This document shows, in pieces, positions 7,645 through 14,675 of a stretch of DNA of 28,557 bases. A program made the position numbers and the translations under genes. Below the pieces are notes generated by a model, which saw only the letters and a program-made list of their open reading frames with translations, made no database searches and was not told the DNA's origin. The stretch's first letter is position 1. The number at the start of each line of letters is the position of its first letter. The stretch is from the NCBI GenBank assembly GCA_002396205.1, contig DGXB01000038.1, positions 1 to 28,557 of the forward strand. The letters run 5' to 3'. The stretch comes from Bacteroidales bacterium UBA4243. GTDB taxonomy: Bacteria > Bacteroidota > Bacteroidia > Bacteroidales > F082.

Positions 7645-9486
7645 ATGAACAAGTGCTTGAATGTCATAGGAATATTGTTTGTGCTGCTGCTTTTCCCTTA
7701 TTGTGGAAGACAGGAGGCACGACAAATGGAAGGGCAAAGCAGTAGTGCCCATGCGGCATTGGCTGGGATTGACACCCTGATGTGGCACCACCCCGACAGT
7801 GCCTTGGCGGTGATGATGGAGTTTGCGGGGAGTGAGGCGGCGGATAGCCTTGGTGTGTTTGAGGGGCATTATTGCCAACTGCTGATCGCGGAGCTGCTGT
7901 TTAAGAATGACTATGGGCAAAGCAACCGCGAAGAGGTGCTGAAGGCGGTTCATTATTTTGATTCGATTGTGGGGATGGATGTGGCGGACGCACGCGGTGC
8001 GTCCCTACAAAGGGATGCGTTTTTGGCGGCACGGGCGCATTATATTAATGGTGTGGGATTCTATGAACAAGGGGATTTGGTGAACGCCTGTACGGAATAC
8101 CTCAACACCTTACGGATCATGGAAAGCCATTTTGCCAAGAATGAATTGGTGGGCAAGAAGGCACGGTTTATGGCGTTGACCTATAACCGTTTGTTGGATT
8201 TGTTCAAGGCCCAACTTATGCCAGAACCAGCCATCTATTGTGCCAGGCAATCCCTGGTTTACACCCAGATTGCTCCGACTTCGCTTAACGCCAAAGCCAA
8301 TATCTTGTATCAGATTGGATTACAACATGATATATTGAGAGAAAAGGATAGTGCGGTTTTCTATTATGAAGCGGCATTAAACGCCTTGCATGATAGAAAC
8401 ACTATTGTTTACAGGGATTTGATGGCTTCGCGAGCATTGTTTGATTATTGTGATCTCCAAGATACCATAAAAGCCTTGGACAGTCTGAAAAGCATGGTGG
8501 CACAAGCCGAAAGCGAATCCGAAAGAATAACCCGATATTCAACCATTGGCTATGTCTATAATGATGCAGGACAACTCGATTCTGCCAAGGTTTATAAGGA
8601 ACTTGTATTCGAATTTGCAGAGAAGGCCATTGATAAAAAACTTGCAGCAAAGACTTTGCATGACATTGCCATTAGCGAAGGCGACACCTTGAAAGCCAAC
8701 AAATATGCCCAATTCATCATAGAAGATGTAGCTGCAGCAGCCGAAAGCCAAAAGCGGGTCTCCCAATTGAACGACCTGTTTCAGCAACATTTGCAGTGGG
8801 AGCAAGAGCGAGCCGAGGCCGAAAGGCAGCAGGCGGCGCGGTTGCGGAGGAACAGGATGATCGTCGTGGTGTGCGTTCTGGTTGCGGTGGCGGTGCTGTT
8901 GGCTTGGCTGCTGATCAGGCGCAAGATGAAGCAGCAGCGCGACGAGGCGAGCCAACAGATGGAAGCCGTGCAAGAGGCACACCGATTGGAGAAAGCTTCG
9001 ATGTCGGGAAGGCTGAAACGGAGCAACCAGGAGCTGCGCGAGTTGAAGGACCAGATGCGGCAACAGACGGGCAACGGTGCGCCGAAACAGGAGGTGCAAG
9101 CGGTGTCGTTCAACGATGAGCCTGTCTGCCGCCTCATCATGGAGCGGGTGAACGATGGACAATTCAAGGCGCAGATGGACTGCAAGCTCTACCAGGACTA
9201 TGCCTTGGGCAAGGAGCAGGTGATGGCGTTGCGCGAGGCTGCCGACCGCCACTTCAACCAGTTCACCGTCCGTTTGGCCAAGGCCTATCCCAACCTCACC
9301 AAGGGCGACCTTGACTATTGCTGCTTATACCTGCTTGGCCTTTCGGATGCCGACGTTTCCGCCTTGATGCAGCGCGCCTACAACACCGTGAGTGAGCGCA
9401 GCCGCAAACTGAAAGCCATTTTCGGCAGCGAGGAACCGCTTTCCGCGACGCTCCGAGGCTTTTCCATTGAATCTGCATCTATCTGA
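7645..9486 (+). CDS. Membrane-anchored TPR protein with C-terminal LuxR-like HTH
   Basis: A 613-residue protein. It has an N-terminal hydrophobic signal ending in PYC (Cys20, a weak lipobox). TPR-like helical repeats fill about residues 35-380. One TM helix is at 405-424, then a basic, Gln/Glu-rich coiled coil (427-475). The C-terminal helical domain holds a degenerate LuxR-type helix-turn-helix (551-592: LTKGDLDYCCLYLLGLSDAD, then a TVSERSRKLK recognition helix). This outside-TPR, TM, inside-HTH layout is common in Bacteroidota and is usually read as a membrane-bound regulator. DNA binding is inferred. It follows the MORN gene by 3 nt. A palindromic repeat is embedded in frame at 7986-8004. 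Its first 22 nt recur after the susD-like gene. Confidence 0.78.
   Translation: MNKCLNVIGILFVLLLFPYCGRQEARQMEGQSSSAHAALAGIDTLMWHHPDSALAVMMEFAGSEAADSLGVFEGHYCQLLIAELLFKNDYGQSNREEVLKAVHYFDSIVGMDVADARGASLQRDAFLAARAHYINGVGFYEQGDLVNACTEYLNTLRIMESHFAKNELVGKKARFMALTYNRLLDLFKAQLMPEPAIYCARQSLVYTQIAPTSLNAKANILYQIGLQHDILREKDSAVFYYEAALNALHDRNTIVYRDLMASRALFDYCDLQDTIKALDSLKSMVAQAESESERITRYSTIGYVYNDAGQLDSAKVYKELVFEFAEKAIDKKLAAKTLHDIAISEGDTLKANKYAQFIIEDVAAAAESQKRVSQLNDLFQQHLQWEQERAEAERQQAARLRRNRMIVVVCVLVAVAVLLAWLLIRRKMKQQRDEASQQMEAVQEAHRLEKASMSGRLKRSNQELRELKDQMRQQTGNGAPKQEVQAVSFNDEPVCRLIMERVNDGQFKAQMDCKLYQDYALGKEQVMALREAADRHFNQFTVRLAKAYPNLTKGDLDYCCLYLLGLSDADVSALMQRAYNTVSERSRKLKAIFGSEEPLSATLRGFSIESASI
7986..8004. 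repeat. Palindromic repeat inside a coding sequence
   Basis: GGACGCAC and GTGCGTCC form perfect 8-bp arms around GCG, followed by CTACAA. Read on the minus strand it is TTGTAG followed by the palindrome, a form I recall as a dispersed intergenic repeat in gut Bacteroidota. Here it is read in frame as residues 114-120 of the TPR/HTH protein. Confidence 0.55.
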
Positions 9487-9535
9487 TTATAGGGACGATA
9501 GCCAAAAACCCGCACAAATCCGCACATTGTTTTTC

Positions 9536-9566
9536 TTGCCACGCGTGTCAAGAGGGTGTAGTTTTG
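9536..9566 (+). promoter_or_regulatory. Promoter of the 9592 T9SS cargo gene
   Basis: TTG at 9536-9538, a 20-nt spacer and TAGTTTTG at 9559-9566 match the Bacteroidota consensus. The start codon is 25 nt downstream. Confidence 0.6.
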
Positions 9567-9591
9567 CCGAAAATTTCAAAATCATACTGAT

Positions 9592-11226
9592 ATGAAAACG
9601 ACAAGATTTTACACCCTGCTTGCGTTCCTGCTGATGGCAGGAGGGGTGACGATGCAAGCGCAAGAAATAAACGTCACAGGTATGGTAAGTAGAGTTGCTG
9701 CTCCTTACTTTGAACAAAATGTGTGTAACGACCGTTTTGCCATCGTCTCCGAAAGTGAGACATATTATGTGATGGTTGACGGCTACTGGCCGAATCCTTA
9801 TTTGGAGGATTTGGTTATCCATTACGACACCATTCCGGTTGGCAACGAGATTGAGGTTAAGGGAACTGTTGTGGAAATGGAAGATGGGAATGGAGAGATT
9901 TTTCAAGCCATCGACATCAGTGAGAACCTTAATTCAACTTATCAACAAATCTTAGGTTTTTTTGATAATAACGAGGGCGCATATTTCTATCATTATATTG
10001 ATCTTTATTACGGTTTCGAAGGGTATCATATTACCATCAACGGAGAACTTCAGACCACTCCGTTTGTCATCAATGGAAGAACTCTTGAGGAAGACAAACG
10101 TTATCTGTTTGAAGGTATCAGTGGCGAAGGGGTCTTCGAACTGTTTGATGCGCTTCCGTATGATGTTGAAGATGTGAGCATCAGCGGCACGCTTACCATG
10201 GAAAATGATTTGTGTCTTTCGCCGCCATGCGGTGAAACACATTTCTTGTCGTTGTTCGACGGAGAAGAATACCACTATTTGACGCAAAAAAGAAAGCTCC
10301 AAGACAATTATATTAATGATGCGGTATTCATAGAAGGAGATTCCGTAATGGTCGGTGGTTTTGAATTTGTTCATTACGATTTGTTCGGAAATCCTTTCAA
10401 AACATTGGAAGCAATAAAGATGCAATCTACAATGGAACATGACGTTGTTGGTGGCATGAGTGATGCTCCAATGCCGTATATCAATGCTGGACCACCAGTG
10501 CCAGGATTGGATATGGCTTTTCATAGCAATGGTGTTAGTTATTATATTATGAACCCACATGATGGTGATTTTCTTTCTGGCTTCTATGTCGTTGGAAATG
10601 ACACCATCCTGGTAACCTGGCAACAATTGACGGCGACTTGTACCCCCAATATGCTTATTGATAATTATCTAAACCCATTTTATCGCGTCAACATCGACAA
10701 AGTGGATTTCGAGGAACACGAAGAGACCCTGCAATGCACATTGGTTGTAGAGGAAAACCCGTTTTATTTTGGCGAGATGCTTGCCATAAACACACAAGAA
10801 AACGAGACTTATTATTTGAAGCCGTATATCTACACTTTCACAGCACCCGATCACATCACTATTGGTGACAATACAGCTTATGTAGGCGACAGCTTCATTG
10901 CTACGGGAATGGTTTCCAATTGGTATAATAACAATGCAAGTCTTGAGAAAGCCATTGACATAACTGAAATAAGCAATATCACTGGAGTGATAGAGTCAAC
11001 ACCGACAAATCTTATGGTTTATCCGAATCCGACTGATGGAATTTTTCGCATTGAGGGTGTTATTGCTGATGAGGTGCAGGTTTATAATGCCCTCGGGCAG
11101 ATGGTGAAGACTGTGCGGGGGACGAATGAGGTTGATTTGAGCGGATTGGTGGAAGGGGTGTATTTGGTGAGGATTACCGATGCAAAGGGAGTTTCGCAGA
11201 CGGAACGCATTACGGTAATAAGATAA
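9592..11226 (+). CDS. Secreted protein with T9SS type A sorting domain
   Basis: A 544-residue exported protein. It has a Sec signal at residues 1-24 (ending MQAQ). A long middle region has no recognised domain and is rich in Tyr, Asp and Glu, with repeated short beta-strand-like stretches. The C-terminal beta-sandwich of about 75 residues is typical of T9SS cargo: it begins MVYPNPTDGIFRIEG, has YNALGQMVKT, and ends GVYLVRITDAKG then RITVIR. T9SS cargo is carried across the outer membrane and often anchored to surface lipopolysaccharide. Function beyond export is unknown. It has its own promoter, and the small lipoprotein gene begins 3 nt after its stop. Confidence 0.8.
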   Translation: MKTTRFYTLLAFLLMAGGVTMQAQEINVTGMVSRVAAPYFEQNVCNDRFAIVSESETYYVMVDGYWPNPYLEDLVIHYDTIPVGNEIEVKGTVVEMEDGNGEIFQAIDISENLNSTYQQILGFFDNNEGAYFYHYIDLYYGFEGYHITINGELQTTPFVINGRTLEEDKRYLFEGISGEGVFELFDALPYDVEDVSISGTLTMENDLCLSPPCGETHFLSLFDGEEYHYLTQKRKLQDNYINDAVFIEGDSVMVGGFEFVHYDLFGNPFKTLEAIKMQSTMEHDVVGGMSDAPMPYINAGPPVPGLDMAFHSNGVSYYIMNPHDGDFLSGFYVVGNDTILVTWQQLTATCTPNMLIDNYLNPFYRVNIDKVDFEEHEETLQCTLVVEENPFYFGEMLAINTQENETYYLKPYIYTFTAPDHITIGDNTAYVGDSFIATGMVSNWYNNNASLEKAIDITEISNITGVIESTPTNLMVYPNPTDGIFRIEGVIADEVQVYNALGQMVKTVRGTNEVDLSGLVEGVYLVRITDAKGVSQTERITVIR

Positions 11227-11229
11227 GCC

Positions 11230-11463
11230 ATGAAAAATTCGCCTTCATCCAAAATTCTCGAGGCAACAGTGGTTGCTTTGGCCGCCCTGCTGCTGGCAGG
11301 ATGCCAGCGAAGTGACCAAAAGGGGCCTGCCAAAACCGCTATCCAAAGCGGTAAGGAGCCTGCCGACAGCCTGAAAAAGGACTCGGTGGAGGCCTTCAAT
11401 GAGCGGATGATGCGGTGGAGGGTGCTGCATGGGGGGATGAGCAGGTGGGAGAGCGACAAGTGA
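11230..11463 (+). CDS. Small lipoprotein, function unknown
   Basis: A 77-residue protein with a lipoprotein signal peptide: hydrophobic residues 11-22, then LLAGC with the lipidated Cys at about residue 25. The remainder is a short charged helix rich in Lys, Glu and Arg, ending in RWRVLHGGMSRWESDK. No known domain is recognised. It starts 3 nt after the T9SS cargo gene, so it probably shares its transcript. A decayed second copy of its C-terminal half lies at 11862-11966, beyond the next gene. Confidence 0.6.
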   Translation: MKNSPSSKILEATVVALAALLLAGCQRSDQKGPAKTAIQSGKEPADSLKKDSVEAFNERMMRWRVLHGGMSRWESDK

Positions 11464-11494
11464 AATGAATGTTAAACCTATAAAACCTAAAACA

Positions 11495-11788
11495 ATGAAA
11501 AAATTACAAGCAAATCATTACATTATCTTGCTGGCTATTATTGTGGCCATTGTGACCGTCATAATAGCACTGACATTAGGTAAAGACTTAGCCTTAAGCG
11601 TTTTCCTTACTGGATTATTATGTTTGGCTGGGCTAATTATAGGCACCGTTGTCAGAAAGAAAACGGAAGTTGGCAAGGCTGTGGATGGATTGATTCCTAA
11701 AGCCCGTCGCCAACTGACCACATATCTTATCACAGGAGCAGTGCTGACCATGGCAGGGATTGTTTTGCTGGTTCTTTATTTTAAGTAA
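11495..11788 (+). CDS. Small integral membrane protein, three predicted TM helices
   Basis: A 97-residue hydrophobic protein with three likely membrane helices (about residues 9-28, 33-51 and 75-95) and a basic loop between helices 2 and 3 (RKKTEVGKAVDGLIPKARRQ). No family is recognised. I chose the ATG at 11495 because an A-rich leader precedes it and the hydrophobic segment follows quickly. An in-frame ATG at 11465, 1 nt after the lipoprotein stop, would add ten residues and allow coupling. It sits between the intact lipoprotein gene and a decayed copy of it. Confidence 0.6.
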   Translation: MKKLQANHYIILLAIIVAIVTVIIALTLGKDLALSVFLTGLLCLAGLIIGTVVRKKTEVGKAVDGLIPKARRQLTTYLITGAVLTMAGIVLLVLYFK

Positions 11789-11800
11789 CTATCTGGGGGA

Positions 11801-11893
11801 ATGAATCGTTTTGTGGAATGGTTGGCTATCGTGCTAACGGCCAATGCCATCGAGAGCTTAGGCTTTCTTGTTGGCGACAAGGAGACTGTTTAA
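11801..11893 (+). CDS. Possible 30-residue ORF overlapping the lipoprotein remnant
   Basis: An ATG preceded by a purine run (GGGGGA) opens a 30-codon frame with a hydrophobic first half (FVEWLAIVLTANA). It overlaps the decayed lipoprotein copy in a different frame and has no recognised relatives. It may simply be the frameshifted front part of that pseudogene. Confidence 0.15.
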   Translation: MNRFVEWLAIVLTANAIESLGFLVGDKETV

Positions 11894-11966
11894 GGCCTTC
11901 GATGAGCAAATGCGGCGATGGCATGTGTTGCATGGCGGGATGCGACAAAGAGAAAGCGACAAATGA
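11862..11966 (+). pseudogene. Decayed copy of the small lipoprotein gene (C-terminal part)
   Basis: The frame ending with TGA at 11964-11966 reads FKAFDEQMRRWHVLHGGMRQ then RESDK. It aligns without gaps to the end of the 11230 lipoprotein (VEAFNERMMRWRVLHGGMSR then WESDK), with about 17 of 25 residues identical. Upstream, AFLLA may be what remains of the lipobox region, and the middle is missing. A TAG stop at 11859-11861 closes the frame and no start codon is present. This looks like an old tandem duplicate with an internal deletion. Confidence 0.6.
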
Positions 11967-12036
11967 GATTTCCTAAAACGGATGTAACGATTCTATGACA
12001 CATTTGGCTTTGGCAGGCTGGTTGGGGAAAAATTTG

Positions 12037-12044
12037 TAAATTTG
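12037..12044 (+). promoter_or_regulatory. -7 element upstream of the truncated AlbA_2 gene
   Basis: TAAATTTG fits TAnnTTTG. Possible TTTG or TTG elements upstream are 24 and 12 nt away, so the -33 part is weak. It may now drive the LD-carboxypeptidase gene. Confidence 0.35.
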
Positions 12045-12068
12045 CGGCATAAAACAGAGGAAGCCTTT

Positions 12069-12164
12069 ATGAACGAAAACACTATAAAAGAGGCATTGAA
12101 GAAGGGAGAAAGGGTAACGCTGGAGTGCAAGAAAGTCTGTTATATGCAGTTTAATTTTGAATAG
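12069..12164 (+). pseudogene. Truncated AlbA_2/Schlafen-type DNA-binding protein (N-terminus only)
   Basis: A 31-codon frame reads MNENTIKEALKKGERVTLEC, then KKVCYMQFNFE and a stop. The segment through LECKK resembles the start of AlbA_2 (Schlafen-type, PF04326) proteins annotated as putative DNA-binding or RecG-like ATPases, where E-x-K-K precedes a conserved W-x-T-x-x-A-F-A-N block. That block and everything after it are absent, and unrelated AT-rich sequence leads directly into the next gene. The family call is from pattern memory on a very short segment. Confidence 0.45.
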
Positions 12165-12171
12165 TTATTAA

Positions 12172-13074
12172 ATGAAATTATCCTACTTAAAACAAGGTTC
12201 AAAAATAGCGATAGCCGCTCCGGCGCGGTGTGTGTTGCGCGAAGAAATGGCGTTTGCCATAGAATGGCTGAAAGAGCAAGGTTTCGTGCCTGTGTATGAC
12301 GACGCGCTTTTTGCCCAGCACCATATCTTTGCCGGCAGCGACGATTTTCGTGCCGCCGTGTTTCAGCAGTATCTCGACAATGAAGAGATCGACGCCATCT
12401 GGTGCGCCCGAGGCGGCTATGGCAGCATCCGCATCATTGATAAGTTGGACTTCTCGAAGTTTTTGGAGCATCCCAAGTGGATTGTTGGCTTCAGCGACAT
12501 CACCGTGTTTCATGGAAAATTGAACCGCTTAGGCGTGCCTACACTTCACGCTTCGATGCCTTTCTATTTTCCCAACAAGACACCCCAGGCCAAACAGTCG
12601 CTTGTCGATGCTTTGACGGGCAAGCCTTTGCATTATGAGTTGCCCAGCCATCCCCTGAACCGCCAAGGCGTGATGGAAGGCGAGATTGTTGGGGGCAACC
12701 TTTCGGTGTTGTATGGCATGATGGGTTCCGACTCCTTCCCTGAGGTGGATGGAAAGATACTGTTCATCGAGGAGGTGGACGAGTATATCTATCACATTGA
12801 CAGGATGATGCACTGCCTGAAACGCGCCGGCAAGCTCGACTGCCTGAAAGGTCTCGTCGTGGGTGGCCTGACACAAATCAAGGACAACAGCCATCCTTTC
12901 GGCATGACCGCCGAGGAAGTGATAGCCGAGGCCGTGAAAGACTACGATTATCCCGTTTGCTTCAGTTTTCTGGCGGGGCATTTCGACGACAATAGGGCGT
13001 TGGTATTAGGAAGGAAAGTAAAAGTTTGTATTGAAACCAGTATTTCAAAACTCTTTTCCATAAGTTTTGAATAA
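12172..13074 (+). CDS. LD-carboxypeptidase, peptidase family S66
   Basis: A 300-residue serine peptidase of family S66 (LdcA/MccF). LdcA trims the terminal D-Ala from murein tetrapeptides during peptidoglycan recycling in the cytoplasm. The catalytic Ser is Ser108 in VGFSDIT. The Glu is in the FIEEVDE segment (residues 200-201) and the His is His270 in AGHFDDN. The ARGGYGS motif (79-85) and the GGNLSVL motif (174-180) are also typical. There is no signal peptide, as expected. The gene starts 7 nt after the truncated AlbA_2 frame and may use the promoter at 12037. A terminator-like hairpin follows. Confidence 0.9.
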   Translation: MKLSYLKQGSKIAIAAPARCVLREEMAFAIEWLKEQGFVPVYDDALFAQHHIFAGSDDFRAAVFQQYLDNEEIDAIWCARGGYGSIRIIDKLDFSKFLEHPKWIVGFSDITVFHGKLNRLGVPTLHASMPFYFPNKTPQAKQSLVDALTGKPLHYELPSHPLNRQGVMEGEIVGGNLSVLYGMMGSDSFPEVDGKILFIEEVDEYIYHIDRMMHCLKRAGKLDCLKGLVVGGLTQIKDNSHPFGMTAEEVIAEAVKDYDYPVCFSFLAGHFDDNRALVLGRKVKVCIETSISKLFSISFE

Positions 13075-13169
13075 GATTTATTTTTTTTTTTGCACTGAAA
13101 AAACTAATTAAAATCCGGCCGTTAATGCAAATGTGATTTGTTTCAGCAAATGAAACCATAATCGGAATC

Positions 13170-13202
13170 ATCCCTCTGCCTGCGGGTGGAGGGATTGTTT
13201 TT
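13170..13202 (+). terminator. Possible terminator after the LD-carboxypeptidase gene
   Basis: ATCCCTC (13170-13176) pairs with GAGGGAT (13189-13195), with further CC/GG pairing inside the loop, followed by TTGTTTTT. It starts about 95 nt after the stop codon. The intervening sequence holds a run of T around 13079-13091 and nothing else recognised. Confidence 0.5.
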
Positions 13203-13217
13203 GCCAGAATTACGAAC

Positions 13218-13311
13218 TCGTCAGAAAAAGTGTCATGTTTTGCCGAAAAGTCGTCAGAAAAAGTGTATCTTTGCAGCAAAAAGTCGTCAGAAAAAATGTC
13301 ATCGAATTATG
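13218..13311 (+). repeat. Three direct repeats with exact 33-nt period before the ATPase gene
   Basis: TCGTCAGAAAAAGTGT starts at 13218 and at 13251, and a variant TCGTCAGAAAAAATGT starts at 13284, giving an exact 33-nt period. The second copy contains a -7 box TATCTTTG (13266-13273). The third abuts the start codon at 13309. Three helical turns per unit suits cooperative binding of a protein on one face of the DNA. The frame stays open through the repeats (RQKKC repeated at 11 residues), but the family start and the promoter position argue that they are regulatory DNA. Confidence 0.65.
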
Positions 13312-14622
13312 TATAGAGCTGTTATTGAGGATTTAAGACACTGGAAACAAAGTGCAAATAGGAAGCCGCTCATTCTGCAAGGAGCAAGGCAAGTGGGCAA
13401 AACCTACATACTGAAAGAATTCGGACGCTTGGAATATGCCCAAACGGTGCACGTCAGTTTTGACCGCGACGAAAAAGCACGTCAGTTCTTCAACGAAGGC
13501 GGTAGTGCCGAAAGGCTCATCCGCCTGCTTTCGGCCCACACCGAAACCGACATCACGCCCACCGACACCCTCATCATCCTCGACGAGATCCAGGAATGTC
13601 CGGCAGCTTTGGAAGCGTTGAAGTATTTCCAAGAGGAAACGCCTCAATATCACATTGTTGTGGCAGGCTCGCTGTTGGGTATCTCGCTTCACGGTAACGC
13701 CTCGTTTCCCGTCGGGAAGGTGGATATGATGCGTATGTTTCCCATGACATACGAAGAGTTTCTTATTGCCATGGGGAAACACAACCTTCTAAAAACGCTC
13801 CAAGAACAGGATTGGGACATCATCAACACCTTGAGCGACAATTACATCGACTTGTTGCGGCAGTACTATTATGTGGGTGGAATGCCCGAGGCTGTGATGG
13901 CCTATAGTGAAGGCCGTGGACTGCAGGAGGTGCGGCAGATACAGGAAAGGATTTTGTCGGCCTATCGCTACGACTTCTCGAAACACGCGCCCTCCAATGA
14001 GGTGCCGCGTATCAACATGGTGTGGGACAGCATCCCGGCGCAGTTGGCCAAGGACAACAAGAAATTCATCTACGGTGCCTTGAAGAAAGGCGCTCGTGCC
14101 GCGCAATACGAAGACGCCATCCAATGGCTCATCGATGCGGGCTTGGTGTATAAGGTGAATCGGGTGAGCGACATCAAGATGCCGCTCAAGTTCTACGAGG
14201 ATTTCTCGGCTTTCAAGCTGTTCACCCTCGATGTGGGGCTGATGGGCGCGATGGTGGGTGCTCCGTCGTCGTTGGTGCTCATCGGCAACGACATTTTCAA
14301 GGAATACAAAGGCGCGTTCACGGAGCTGTTTGTCTACACGCAGTTGGTCACCATGGGAATGCCGGTTTATTACCACAGCGTCGACAATTCGACCATCGAA
14401 ATCGACTTTGCCATACAGATGGGCGAGGCGGTTTATCCCGTCGAGGTGAAGGCGGAGGTGAACTTGCAGTCGAAGTCGCTGAAGACGTTCATGGAGTCGC
14501 ATCCCGAACTGAAGGCTCTTCGTCTCTCGATGCAAAACCACATCGACCAAGGCTGGGTGGAGAACCTGCCCTTGTTCGCTTTCAAGGAAGCGCTGAGGGC
14601 GCGTAATTCGCAAAATCCGTGA
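13309..14622 (+). CDS. AAA-family ATPase with C-terminal DUF4143 domain
   Basis: A 437-residue P-loop protein. The Walker A motif is GARQVGKT at 25-32 and Walker B is LIILDE at 88-93, followed by IQECP. A sensor-like VVAGSLLG follows at 117-124. The C-terminal DUF4143 domain carries the motif IEIDF...YPVEVKAE, similar to the PD-(D/E)xK nuclease core. This family is abundant in Bacteroidota and archaea and its function is largely unknown. The start MYRAVIEDLRHWKQ is the conserved family start; the frame is open upstream to 13186 but only through the repeats. It is convergent with the CARF nuclease gene, with only a hairpin between them. Confidence 0.88.
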   Translation: MYRAVIEDLRHWKQSANRKPLILQGARQVGKTYILKEFGRLEYAQTVHVSFDRDEKARQFFNEGGSAERLIRLLSAHTETDITPTDTLIILDEIQECPAALEALKYFQEETPQYHIVVAGSLLGISLHGNASFPVGKVDMMRMFPMTYEEFLIAMGKHNLLKTLQEQDWDIINTLSDNYIDLLRQYYYVGGMPEAVMAYSEGRGLQEVRQIQERILSAYRYDFSKHAPSNEVPRINMVWDSIPAQLAKDNKKFIYGALKKGARAAQYEDAIQWLIDAGLVYKVNRVSDIKMPLKFYEDFSAFKLFTLDVGLMGAMVGAPSSLVLIGNDIFKEYKGAFTELFVYTQLVTMGMPVYYHSVDNSTIEIDFAIQMGEAVYPVEVKAEVNLQSKSLKTFMESHPELKALRLSMQNHIDQGWVENLPLFAFKEALRARNSQNP

Positions 14623-14654
14623 AATTCTGTGCGGCACGAATTATGCCACCGTGT

Positions 14655-14675
14655 TTCCGAATTGCCAATTCGGAA
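14655..14675. repeat. 9-bp perfect hairpin between convergent genes
   Basis: TTCCGAATT and AATTCGGAA form perfect arms around GCC, directly next to the CARF nuclease stop codon (14676). The core GAATTGC-x-AATTC matches the hairpins at 27171-27220. It lies at the shared 3' end of two convergent genes. Confidence 0.6.

Noticed and set aside
5989..7953. A 654-codon minus-strand open frame antisense to the MORN gene
   Set aside because: It mirrors the codon pattern of the plus-strand repeats, has no start context or known domain, and the plus strand encodes a clear signal peptide and repeat protein.
13218..13311. CRISPR-like appearance of regularly spaced repeats near a CARF nuclease
   Set aside because: There are only three units with a conserved part of about 15 nt, the intervening segments are partly alike and carry a promoter box, and the last unit abuts a start codon. 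It is not a CRISPR array.
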